From assembly GCA_947623955.1 (NCBI GenBank), contig CANQIP010000007.1:1-64000 (forward strand): 64,000 nucleotides of DNA, written 5' to 3'. Source of the stretch: an uncultured Clostridia bacterium. GTDB lineage: Bacteria; Bacillota; Clostridia; UBA1381. The translations under genes were made by a program, and so were the position numbers. Positions 42,669-50,366 of the stretch are shown piece by piece (the first letter of the stretch is position 1; each line of letters starts with the position of its first letter). The notes below the pieces were generated by a model that was given only the letters and a program-made list of their open reading frames with translations, was not told the origin of the DNA and made no database searches.

Positions 42669-44966
42669 TTGAAAAAGACTGCAATATCAATAATATCGGC
42701 TGTTGCCGCCGCGGCTCAGCTTACGGCGGGCGCGGAGGTGCTCGGCACGCCGAACGGCGGCTGGACGACGTACATGGGAGCCGATACATATTTTTACAAT
42801 ACCGAATTTCATTCGGACAGTGTCGGCGCGCAAAATGAATATTACGTTGAATACACGCCGAACAGCGATGCCGTACCCATTGTCGTAAACGGCTACACGA
42901 TATGGGGAACGCGCACGATAAAACAGGCGGAGCAGTACATGGAGGATAACGGTCTGCGTCCGCTTGTCGGTATAAACGGCGACTATTTTTCGTTTAAAAC
43001 GGGCATACCGATGGGCTACACGATTATAGACGGCGAGATCGTTTCAAAGGAGCTGGGCGGTCAGGACGCGGTGGGTTTCCGCTACGACGGCACGGGCTTT
43101 ATCGGCTGGCTCGACATAGCGTCGTCCGTATCGCGCACCGACGGCGAAAAGGTTGAAATTCAGTATATAAACAAGTGGTGCCAGCCCGGTTTTGATCCTA
43201 TTTACCTGCTTACGGACAAATTCGGCGGCTCGTCGAGAACATCGTCCGAGTGTATATTCGTAATATGCACGCCGACGTCGGGCGCGCTGCGCGTGGACGA
43301 GAGCATGGTTGTAACGGTTGACGACGTTTTTATTTACAACGGCGCGATTGAAATTCCCGACGGCAAGATGGCGCTCGTGATGGATACAAGCGGCGATGCG
43401 GATTGTTACGATTTTCTTAGCCGCTGCCATGTCGGAGAGGAGCTTATAATATCGAACGAGTCGCTTGACGACAACGGACTGTGGCAGGAGGCTGCAAACG
43501 CCATAAGCTCGGTCGGCGGCAGACTTATCAAGGACGGCGAGGTGCAGAGCAGTTTTGAGGCGGGAGCCGCGCCGCGTACAGCCGTCGGAATAAAAGAAAA
43601 CGGCAACATAATATTCTACACGCTCGACGGCAGGCAGCCCGGTCACAGCTACGGCGCGCAGCTTACAACGCTCGCCGCACGCATGAAAGAACTCGGCTGC
43701 GTTGACGCGATAAACCTTGACGGCGGCGGTTCGACCGTCATATCGGCGCTTTTCCCCGGCGAGGACGCGAGCAAGGTCGTAAACTCACCGTCCGACGGCT
43801 ATCTCAGGAGCGTCGCGAATTACCTGTTTTTAAAGGATAACCGTGAAAACACAAATATCCCCTGGATAGTGAACCTGCGCGACGCGGGCAACACGAATTA
43901 TCTTTCGGGCATGAGCAGCAAGATTGAGATAGAAAGTATGTACGACACGGGCAATTACAAGATGTCCGAGCCGTACAATATAGATTTTCGCGCCGAAACC
44001 GACACCGACAGCTATATTGACGACGACGGTTATATAATCTTCAGCGGCAGCGGTATTGTCAATATCGTGATGAGTGGCGAGGACGGCGACGTTGCGAGCG
44101 TTGTGTACACCACTTACGAAACGCCGGAGGAAATAAAAATATATAACGAGGCGGACTGGCATGAAATAGATGAAATCAACGCCTTGCCGTCGGACGAAAT
44201 GCAGCTTGCATTGTCTGCCGCGTCATACGTGAACGGTATCGAACTCCACTCGAACAACAACCTCTACACGTGGAAGGTTGAGGGCGATATAGGTACGATA
44301 ACCGACGACGGAATATTCACGCTCGCTGACACGAACGACGCGGAGGGTAATATAATCGTGAGCGTCGGCGGTACGGAAAAGAAAATACCCGTGCATATTT
44401 CGGATAACGTGAGCGCGTTCGCCGACACGGAAACGCACTGGGCGAGAGCGATTATAGACGAAATGGCTGAAACGGGAATTATAAACGGTATGGAAGAGGA
44501 CGGCGTAACGGTATTTAAGCCCGACAACAATATAACGCGCGCCGAGTTCGCGGCAATGATAGTGAGGTATATGGGTCTCGACCTTGACAGCTACGCGGGC
44601 GACAGCCTTGACTTTGCCGACAGCGCGGACATACCGCTTTGGGCGCAGAACGCCGTAAAAGCCGCGTATGCCGAAGGCTATATCCTCGGCAGAACGGGCG
44701 AAAACGGTACGGAGTTTGCGCCGTATGACAATATAACACGCGCCGAGGCTATGACAATTCTCGGCAGGGTTCTGCCCGACGATACGCCGTACCTTGATAA
44801 CGTAAGCTTTACCGACAGCGCGGATATACCCGACTGGGCTGCGGAAGGAGTAAAGAAATTGTACACGCTCGGCGTTGTGAACGGTTACGAGGACGGCTCG
44901 ATTTTGCCGCTAAGTAACATGACCCGCGCCGAAACCGCGGCTATGCTGTATAAATTGAGTGAGTGA
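42669..44966 (+). CDS. SLH-anchored phosphodiester glycosidase (NAGPA-domain) protein
   Basis: A secreted protein of 765 residues. TTG is chosen as start because AAGGAGGG lies 6 bases upstream and a signal peptide (KKTAISIISAVAAAAQLTAGA) follows at once. A phosphodiester-glycosidase domain (PF09992 type; LVGINGDYFSFKTGIPMGYTI, APRTAVGIKENGNIIFYTLDGRQPG, NLDGGGSTV) spans about 60-385. A beta-rich region follows, then three SLH domains (about 580-765: HWARAIIDEM...NITRAEFAAMIVR, and two similar). SLH domains bind secondary cell-wall polymer. The enzyme may trim phosphodiester-linked sugars on the surface; its substrate is unknown. Confidence 0.88.
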   Translation: MKKTAISIISAVAAAAQLTAGAEVLGTPNGGWTTYMGADTYFYNTEFHSDSVGAQNEYYVEYTPNSDAVPIVVNGYTIWGTRTIKQAEQYMEDNGLRPLVGINGDYFSFKTGIPMGYTIIDGEIVSKELGGQDAVGFRYDGTGFIGWLDIASSVSRTDGEKVEIQYINKWCQPGFDPIYLLTDKFGGSSRTSSECIFVICTPTSGALRVDESMVVTVDDVFIYNGAIEIPDGKMALVMDTSGDADCYDFLSRCHVGEELIISNESLDDNGLWQEAANAISSVGGRLIKDGEVQSSFEAGAAPRTAVGIKENGNIIFYTLDGRQPGHSYGAQLTTLAARMKELGCVDAINLDGGGSTVISALFPGEDASKVVNSPSDGYLRSVANYLFLKDNRENTNIPWIVNLRDAGNTNYLSGMSSKIEIESMYDTGNYKMSEPYNIDFRAETDTDSYIDDDGYIIFSGSGIVNIVMSGEDGDVASVVYTTYETPEEIKIYNEADWHEIDEINALPSDEMQLALSAASYVNGIELHSNNNLYTWKVEGDIGTITDDGIFTLADTNDAEGNIIVSVGGTEKKIPVHISDNVSAFADTETHWARAIIDEMAETGIINGMEEDGVTVFKPDNNITRAEFAAMIVRYMGLDLDSYAGDSLDFADSADIPLWAQNAVKAAYAEGYILGRTGENGTEFAPYDNITRAEAMTILGRVLPDDTPYLDNVSFTDSADIPDWAAEGVKKLYTLGVVNGYEDGSILPLSNMTRAETAAMLYKLSE

Positions 44967-44969
44967 ATG

Positions 44970-44997
44970 AAAATTCCCACCTTAGGGCGGGAATTTT
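44970..44997 (+). terminator. Hairpin after the SLH gene
   Basis: AAAATTCCC/GGGAATTTT stem three bases after the stop codon. Short T-run within the stem end; probably a terminator. Confidence 0.6.
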
Positions 44998-45138
44998 GTA
45001 TGCCTCCCTTGTTAAAGGGAGGGGGACCGCCGTAGGCGGTGGAGGGATTCATTGTAAAATTAAAAAGGAATCCCCCAGTCACACTTACGTGTGACAGCCC
45101 CCTTTGACAAGGGGGCCTTTCGTAGGGGCGACCCTTTA

Positions 45139-45190
45139 CTACAGCGTTTGTTGCTGCGCAACACGCCTACGACGCTAAAGCGTCGTCCAC
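45139..45190. repeat. Nested double-hairpin insert, copy 1
   Basis: About 52 bases with framework CTAC.GCGTTTGTT - AACACGCCTAC - CAC, forming two hairpins (TTGTTGC/GCAACA and GACGCT/AGCGTC), lying inside a GACCCT/AGGGGGTC-type repeat. Confidence 0.7.
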
Positions 45191-45248
45191 CTCGGAGAGG
45201 GGGTCGTGCGTTTTTGTGAATTTTGCCCCTACGTGAGGCTCCCCTTTG

Positions 45249-45303
45249 CTACGGCGTTTGTTCGCAAGCGAACACGCCTACAACACGCAAGCGTGTTGTT
45301 CAC
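45249..45303. repeat. Nested double-hairpin insert, copy 2
   Basis: About 55 bases with the same framework (GGCGTTTGTT, AACACGCCTAC, CAC) but different hairpin sequences: TGTTCGC/GCGAACA and ACAACACGC/GCGTGTTGT. It sits in the loop of a GGCTCCCCTT/GAGGGGAGC palindrome. Stems have changed on both sides compared with copy 1, so base pairing is conserved though sequence is not. Confidence 0.75.
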
Positions 45304-45412
45304 TTGAGGGGAGCTGTCGCCGAAGGCGACTGAGAGGTGGTTTTAAAAATTCGTTGCCACCTCTCCGTCATCGCTCCGCGATGCCACCTCTCCTCAAGGA
45401 GAGGCAAACGGC

Positions 45413-46879
45413 TCAATCCAATAAAATCTTAAACGTCACGGGCATGTCGGTGTCGATTGTTTTAGTCGTAACCGTCAGCCCGTTTCCGTTACGCGTCCAT
45501 TCGGGCGACGTGTCGCGGCCGAGAACCTTGACCGATTTTACGATACCGTGAAAATTCGGCTTTCTCGATGCGTCAGCCTCGGCGAGCGACTTTATACAAA
45601 CGCTGTTTTTACCCCGCATATTAAGGCACACCGCGTAAAGATAGCTGCCGTTTACGGTGAATCGAATATCCTCGGACGTGTACGATTTCGCCTCGCTGTC
45701 GGCGAACTGACCCTCCTCTATCACGGTAGGGCCTTCCGCGCTTTTTCGCCACAGGCGCGATGAGTAAATCGCCTCACCGTTTACCTTTAACCACTTTCCT
45801 ATTTCAAGCAGAATATTTTTATCCTCGTCGGGAATTGTTCCGTCAGCTCTCGGACCAATGTTCAGGAGCATACGCCCGTTTTTACTCACTATGTCAATGA
45901 GGTCGCGCACTATCTGCGCCGCGCTCTTGTAATTATTTCCCTCGGTGTAGCACCACGAATTTTTCGCGACAGCCGTATCGGTCTGCCAAATGTAGGGCTT
46001 AGCGTCCGCGAACTGACCGCGCTCCACGTCGGGAACTGCCGCACCGAACATAAACGCGTCGTGCTTGTACGTTATCACCGCGCCCGTACCCCACTCGTCG
46101 GCGCGGTTGTAGTAGTACGCGGCAAATTTTTTGAGGTACGGCTTTACCGCGCTGTGCTGGATCCACCAGTCGAAATACACGATTTTCGGGCGGTACTTGT
46201 CCACTATCTCACAGCAGCGGCAGAGCCAGTCGTTTAAAAATTCATCGGTCGGGGTCGGAACGGAGAACAGGTCGTGATGATCCGCCTCGCTCATCGAGGG
46301 CCAGTAGAAGTCGCCACGTTTTAACGGCTCTTTTATGTCCGACTCAAATTCCTTGCCGTGACCCATAAAAAACCAATGCTCGACGCGGTGACTCGACGCG
46401 CCGTTTACAAGCCCCGCCTTTTCACATTCACTCGTAAGCTCGCCGAGAACGTCGCGGCACGGCCCCATTTTTGCCGCGTTCCAGTCGGACAGCTCACTGT
46501 TGTACATCTGAAACCCGTCGTGATGCTCCGCGACAGGCACGACGTACTGTGCGCCCGCATTTTTGAACAAACCGACCCACTCCGACGGGTCGAATTTTTC
46601 AGCCTTAAACATCGGGATAAAATCCTTGTAGCCGAAATCCTTGTGCGCGCCGTAGGTCTTTATGTGATGCTCGTACTCCTTGCTGCCCTGTATGTACATG
46701 TTGCGCGAGTACCATTCGCTGCCGAACGCCGGCACGGAGTACACGCCCCAGTGAATGAATATGCCGAATTTCGCGTCCTCGTACCACCTCGGCGGACGGT
46801 ACTGCGAAAGCGACTCCCACGTGTCCTTGTACCGTCCGTTTGCGATTACATCGTTTATTTTTTCAAGATATTTTTCCAT
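45413..46879 (-). CDS. Alpha-L-fucosidase, GH29
   Basis: A 488-residue cytoplasmic enzyme without signal peptide. GH29 motifs: PPRWYEDAKFGIFIHWGVYSVPAFGSEWYSRNM at the N-terminus, VVPVAEHHDGFQMYNS, and KIVYFDWWIQ carrying the likely nucleophile Asp. The NGRMLLNIGPRADGTIPD block and a C-terminal beta-domain follow. It releases fucose from host or plant glycans. CGGAGGGG precedes the ATG. It has its own promoter, divergent from the YczE-type gene, and is flanked by repeats, so it is a single-gene accessory unit. Confidence 0.93.
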   Translation of the reverse strand: MEKYLEKINDVIANGRYKDTWESLSQYRPPRWYEDAKFGIFIHWGVYSVPAFGSEWYSRNMYIQGSKEYEHHIKTYGAHKDFGYKDFIPMFKAEKFDPSEWVGLFKNAGAQYVVPVAEHHDGFQMYNSELSDWNAAKMGPCRDVLGELTSECEKAGLVNGASSHRVEHWFFMGHGKEFESDIKEPLKRGDFYWPSMSEADHHDLFSVPTPTDEFLNDWLCRCCEIVDKYRPKIVYFDWWIQHSAVKPYLKKFAAYYYNRADEWGTGAVITYKHDAFMFGAAVPDVERGQFADAKPYIWQTDTAVAKNSWCYTEGNNYKSAAQIVRDLIDIVSKNGRMLLNIGPRADGTIPDEDKNILLEIGKWLKVNGEAIYSSRLWRKSAEGPTVIEEGQFADSEAKSYTSEDIRFTVNGSYLYAVCLNMRGKNSVCIKSLAEADASRKPNFHGIVKSVKVLGRDTSPEWTRNGNGLTVTTKTIDTDMPVTFKILLD

Positions 46880-46907
46880 GATTATCCCCTCCGAAACGTA
46901 TATTTTT

Positions 46908-46936
46908 ATTCTACCATAATGCGCCGCGCTTGTCCA
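46908..46936 (-). promoter_or_regulatory. Promoter of the fucosidase gene
   Basis: Minus strand TGGACA (46931-46936), 17-base spacer, TAGAAT (46908-46913). Back to back with the next promoter. Confidence 0.55.
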
Positions 46937-46952
46937 CGCAAATATTATTTTG

Positions 46953-46981
46953 TTGACTAATCTGCGCCGCTGTGGTAAAAT
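46953..46981 (+). promoter_or_regulatory. Promoter of the YczE-type gene
   Basis: TTGACT (46953-46958), 17-base spacer, TAAAAT (46976-46981), 25 bases before the GTG start. Confidence 0.65.
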
Positions 46982-47006
46982 TGTACGCGGTTGGGAGGTG
47001 TGCGCC

Positions 47007-47660
47007 GTGACAAAAAAGGAGACGGCAAAGCGTTACACGCTGTTTATAATAGGATTGTTTCTGTCGGCGCTCGGCGTGGCGTTCACAAAGCGCGGCGAGC
47101 TCGGCGTGTCGCCCATATCGTCGGTGGCGAACGTGATGAGCTACAAATTCACGTTTTTCACGATGGGAACGTGGCTCATAATATGGAACTGCGTGCTGAT
47201 TGTCGGACAGATTGTGATACTCGGAAGAAAATTTCAGCCGATACAGCTTTTGCAGGTGCCGCTGTCGTTTTTGTTCGGGTGGTTCACGGACTTCGGGCTG
47301 TGGTGCGTGTCGCATATTCCCGCCGATGTTTACGCGGTAAGGCTCGCCATGGTAATAATCGGCGTTGTGATACTGGGCTTGGGTATCGCGCTCGCGGTAA
47401 TCGCGAACGTGATAATGAACTCGGGCGAGGCGTTTGTAAAGGCGGTCGCCGACACGGCTCATAAGGAATTCGGGAACGTGAAAATAGCGTTCGACGTTTT
47501 CTGCGTCGTGAGTTCGATTATACTGTCGCTCATATTTTTTGATTTCAAGATTGTCGGCGCACGCGAGGGAACGGTCATTTCCGCGCTGTTCACCGGAGTG
47601 GTCGTGAAGTTTTTCACAAAACGGCTGAAGGAACCGATTGGGAGCGTGCTTACGAGGTAG
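47007..47660 (+). CDS. YczE/YyaS/YitT-type membrane protein
   Basis: A 217-residue protein with five to six transmembrane helices. It starts YTLFIIGLFLSALGVAFTKRGELGVSPISSVANVMS, typical of the YczE/YyaS/YitT superfamily, and ends FEVFC-like FDVFCVVSSIILSLIFF then GAREGTVISALFTGVVVKFF. The GTG at 47007 is chosen because GGGAGG lies 8 bases upstream; the track ORF begins at the promoter. Function of the family is unknown, though some members affect antibiotic synthesis or transport. Confidence 0.85.
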   Translation: MTKKETAKRYTLFIIGLFLSALGVAFTKRGELGVSPISSVANVMSYKFTFFTMGTWLIIWNCVLIVGQIVILGRKFQPIQLLQVPLSFLFGWFTDFGLWCVSHIPADVYAVRLAMVIIGVVILGLGIALAVIANVIMNSGEAFVKAVADTAHKEFGNVKIAFDVFCVVSSIILSLIFFDFKIVGAREGTVISALFTGVVVKFFTKRLKEPIGSVLTR

Positions 47661-47675
47661 GTGCGAATATCGCGT

Positions 47676-48015
47676 GAGGCCCCCTTGTCAAAGGGGGCTG
47701 TCACACGAAGTGTGACTGGGGGATTCCTTTTTGGATTTTTATAAAGAATCCCTCCACCGCCTTCGGCGGTCCCCCTCCCTTTGACAAGGGAGGCTAAAGA
47801 CGTGCGCCCGCAAGGGTCGCCCCTACACCCGTATTTTATGAATTTGTGCGCCGTAGGGGCGACCCTTGGTCGCCCGAGGGAGGATAATATCCGCCCCTAC
47901 GGTGAGCCTCCCCTGCTAGGGGAGGTGTCGGCAGAGCCGACGGAGGGGTTTTTGGAATTATTATAAAATAAACCCCTCAGACGCCTACGGCGCCAGCTCC
48001 CCTAGTAGGGGAGCC
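47676..48015. repeat. Cluster of palindromic intergenic repeats
   Basis: In order: a GGCCCCCTTGTC unit with GTCACAC/GTGTGAC hairpin, a mirrored GAATCCC unit with ACCGCC/GGCGGT, GGGCGACC units, and a GCCTCCCCTGC element with TCGGC/GCCGA ending in AAACCCCTC. No coding frame was found. Confidence 0.85.
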
Positions 48016-48067
48016 ATACGCAAATCGTAAAAATTTCCAAAAATTTCCATTTTTTTAAAAAATTCTA

Positions 48068-48096
48068 TTTACATTTCCGTGAAAAAATGATATACT
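48068..48096 (+). promoter_or_regulatory. Promoter of the structured RNA at 48.1 kb
   Basis: TTTACA (48068-48073), 17-base spacer, TATACT (48091-48096). The expected start, about G48103, is the first base of the closing stem of the RNA. Confidence 0.7.
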
Positions 48097-48102
48097 ATTC
48101 TT

Positions 48103-48318
48103 GCGAAACATTTCAATTTAATATTTTTGTGTTATGTTTTTTTAATATTTTTTTCTCATTTATACAATAATTGTGGTTTAGACTGCTAAAAACGCAGGCT
48201 TTGTTCAATACCACAGTTGATATAAATGAAAAAAAATATTAACTTGAATTGAAATGTTTCGCAGCATTTAAAGCCTCGTTTTATTGCGCGGCTTTGAAAT
48301 ACAGGCTGCGCATTTTTT
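48103..48318 (+). ncRNA. Rod-shaped structured RNA with terminator, upstream of a small ORF
   Basis: GCGAAACATTTCAATT at the predicted 5' end pairs perfectly over 16 bp with AATTGAAATGTTTCGC at 48247-48262. Inside, TAATATTTTT pairs with AAAAATATTA, CATTTATA with TATAAATG, ATTGTGGT with ACCACAGT, and CTGC with GCAG at the tip. This leaves a 28-base asymmetric 5' bulge. The rod is followed by AAAGCC/GGCTTT or TGCGC/GCGCA hairpins, mutually exclusive, and TTTTTT at 48313. The long rod with asymmetric internal loop and 5' end at the stem base resembles 6S RNA, but no conserved 6S sequence was confirmed. Confidence 0.5.
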
Positions 48319-48347
48319 ATTTGCGCCGAGCAGGGGAGGTGTAGGAT

Positions 48348-48485
48348 ATGAACGATTACGAGGAAATGTACAAGGCGCTGTTTAACAAGATTACGGATGT
48401 GATAGAGGAACTTAAAGAGGTTCAAAAGCAGACCGAGGAAATGTACATAAATGCCGATGATAAAAAGGATGCTCCCGAAGGTTGA
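48348..48485 (+). CDS. 45-residue acidic helical protein of unknown function
   Basis: Too short for the ORF track. ATG with GGGGAGG 8 bases upstream, 45 codons, TGA. The sequence (MNDYEEMYKALFNKITDVIE...) has hydrophobic residues spaced as in an amphipathic helix or coiled coil and is highly charged. Its last codons and stop form the left arm of a terminator, so gene and terminator evolved together. It has the look of a small conserved clostridial protein, but I know no function. It could be expressed by read-through past the RNA terminator. Confidence 0.7.
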   Translation: MNDYEEMYKALFNKITDVIEELKEVQKQTEEMYINADDKKDAPEG

Positions 48486-48504
48486 TACCTCGGGAGTTTT
48501 TTTT
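48472..48504 (+). terminator. Terminator overlapping the small ORF stop
   Basis: CTCCCGA-GGT/ACC-TCGGGAG stem with a TGAT loop and eight T residues. The left arm is coding. Confidence 0.9.
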
Positions 48505-48518
48505 CGGTGAACGTAAAA

Positions 48519-48770
48519 ACCCCTCAGTCACGCTGCGCGCGACAGCTCCCCTAGTAGGGGAGCCATACGGTGGGCGACCGCACTGCGTGAGCCTCCCTAG
48601 TAGGGGAGGGATCGCCGAAGGCGGTGGAAGGGTTTTGTTAAAATAAACCCCTCAGTCACGCTGCGCGCGACAGCTCCCCTATTAGGGGAGCCATACGGTG
48701 GGCGACCGCACTGCGCGAGCCTCCCCTACTAGGGGAGGTGGCGGCGAAGCCGACGGAGGGGTTTGCATAC
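48519..48770. repeat. Two tandem copies of a palindromic repeat
   Basis: Two elements of about 118 bp, each running from AAACCCCTCAGTCACGCTGC to a GGGTTT end. Inner CTCCCCTA/TAGGGGAG hairpins and a GGTGGGCGACCGCACTGCG middle are shared. The copies differ mainly in their right arms (GATCGCCGAAGGCGG against GGCGGCGAAGCCGACGG). Confidence 0.85.
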
Positions 48771-48803
48771 AATACCGCCCCGCGTTGTTTTTCACGTAGA
48801 AAA

Positions 48804-48831
48804 GCATAATCACCTCCGATGTGCATATATA
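48804..48831 (+). promoter_or_regulatory. Sigma-E-like promoter of spoIVA
   Basis: GCATAAT (48804-48810), 13-base spacer, CATATATA (48824-48831). This fits the sporulation sigma-E pattern of an ATATT-like -35, 13-14 bases and CATACAMT-like -10, and lies 35 bases before the GTG. Confidence 0.6.
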
Positions 48832-48865
48832 TAGAGTATATTTGGACAAAAGGAGGAAAATCAAA

Positions 48866-50344
48866 GTGGAGGACTATAACATTTACAACGACATTGCCGA
48901 GAGAAGTCAGGGCGATGTATACATAGGCGTGGTAGGACCGGTAAGAACAGGAAAATCCACATTTATAAAGAAGTTCATGGATATGCTTGTAATCCCGAAC
49001 ATTGAAAACACGTACCAGGCGGAGAGGGCGAGAGACGAGCTGCCGCAGTCCGCGTCGGGAAGAACAATAATGACGACCGAGCCGAAATTCATACCGAACG
49101 AGGCTGTTGAAATCGCGCTCGGCGACAACGCGCATTTGAAGGTGAGAATGATCGACTGCGTGGGGTATATAGTTGACAGCTCGCTCGGTTACATTGAGGA
49201 CGACGAGCCGCGCATGGTGACCACGCCGTGGTTCGACGAGCCGATACCGTTCGGCGACGCGGCGGAAATCGGTACGCGCAAGGTTATAACCGAACACAGC
49301 ACGATAGGTCTTGTTGTGACGACCGATGGCTCGATAACCGAGATCGACCGCGAGGATTACGTCGAGGCGGAGGAACGCGTCATAAACGAGCTTAAAGCGA
49401 TAAACAAGCCGTTTATCGTGATGCTCAACAGCGTGAACCCGCTTGCGAAGGACACGCAGCGTCTTAAAGACGAACTTACCGCAAAATACGGCGTGCCGGT
49501 GCTTGCCGTAAACTGCGAGGAACTGCAGCCGGGCGACATACACGACATAATAGAGACGGTGCTGTTCGAGTTCCCGCTTAAAGAGATCGACATAAGCATA
49601 CCCGACTGGATAGAGGGACTCGACGGCGAGCATTGGCTCAAAAAGAACCTTTACGACGCGGTTATGAACAATATGGAGAACGTGAACCGCATACGCGATG
49701 TGCGCGCGCTGTCGGACGGTCTCGACGCGAACGAGTACGTTCAGAGGGCGTACATAGACGGTATGGATTTGGGCGACGGTATGGTTAAGCTGTCGATGGA
49801 GCTGCCGCAGCCGCTTTACTTTAAGGTGCTCGGTGAAATGTCGGGCTTTAATATCGATAACGAGAAAAAGCTTATGTCGCTGATGAAGGAACTTGCCGAT
49901 ATGAAGTCGGAGTACGACAAGGTCGCGTCGGCGCTTAACGACGTTGTGGAAAAGGGTTACGGTATCGTGTCGCCGTCAACCGACGAAATGACGCTCGACG
50001 AGCCGAAAATCGTCAAGCAGGGCGGTCGGTACGGCGTGCGTCTTAAGGCGAGCGCGCCGAGTATTCACATGATGAGGGCGGACATCGAGACGGAAGTAAG
50101 CCCGATAGTCGGCACGGAAAAGCAGTCGGAGGAACTTGTGCATTACCTGCTTTCCGAATTTGAGACCGACCCCGCGAAGATATGGCAGTCGAACATATTC
50201 GGAAAGTCGCTTTACGAGCTTGTGAACGAGGGTCTGCACAACAAGCTGTCGCGTATGCCGGACAGCGCGAGAATGAAACTGCGCGAGACGCTGCAGAGAA
50301 TTATTAACGACGGCTCGAACGGGCTTATTTGCATAATTCTGTAA
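48866..50344 (+). CDS. spoIVA: Stage IV sporulation protein A, coat morphogenetic ATPase
   Basis: A 492-residue protein, exactly the usual SpoIVA length. It polymerises with ATP on the forespore surface and anchors coat assembly. Walker A is VGPVRTGKST (residues 23-32). MIDCVGYIVDSSLGY is a Walker-B-like region, and the conserved C-terminal segment ends GLICIIL. The GTG start is chosen because AAAGGAGG lies 9 bases upstream; the track's ORF begins in the promoter. Presence of spoIVA under a sigma-E-like promoter indicates a spore-forming lineage. Confidence 0.95.
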   Translation: MEDYNIYNDIAERSQGDVYIGVVGPVRTGKSTFIKKFMDMLVIPNIENTYQAERARDELPQSASGRTIMTTEPKFIPNEAVEIALGDNAHLKVRMIDCVGYIVDSSLGYIEDDEPRMVTTPWFDEPIPFGDAAEIGTRKVITEHSTIGLVVTTDGSITEIDREDYVEAEERVINELKAINKPFIVMLNSVNPLAKDTQRLKDELTAKYGVPVLAVNCEELQPGDIHDIIETVLFEFPLKEIDISIPDWIEGLDGEHWLKKNLYDAVMNNMENVNRIRDVRALSDGLDANEYVQRAYIDGMDLGDGMVKLSMELPQPLYFKVLGEMSGFNIDNEKKLMSLMKELADMKSEYDKVASALNDVVEKGYGIVSPSTDEMTLDEPKIVKQGGRYGVRLKASAPSIHMMRADIETEVSPIVGTEKQSEELVHYLLSEFETDPAKIWQSNIFGKSLYELVNEGLHNKLSRMPDSARMKLRETLQRIINDGSNGLICIIL

Positions 50345-50366
50345 TGAAAGGATCGGTGGAGGGCGG

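Larger units (their letters stand above)
44998..45412. repeat. Cluster of palindromic repeats with nested elements
   Basis: Several elements lie in series: a CTCCCTTG/CAAAGGGAG-type unit with ACCGCC/GGCGGT, a GGAATCCCCCAGTCACAC unit, a GGGGCGACC unit, and a CTCCCCT-type unit ending in the CCTCTCC family. Two of them are interrupted by the same kind of about 53-bp insert, listed separately. No gene is seen. Confidence 0.85.
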
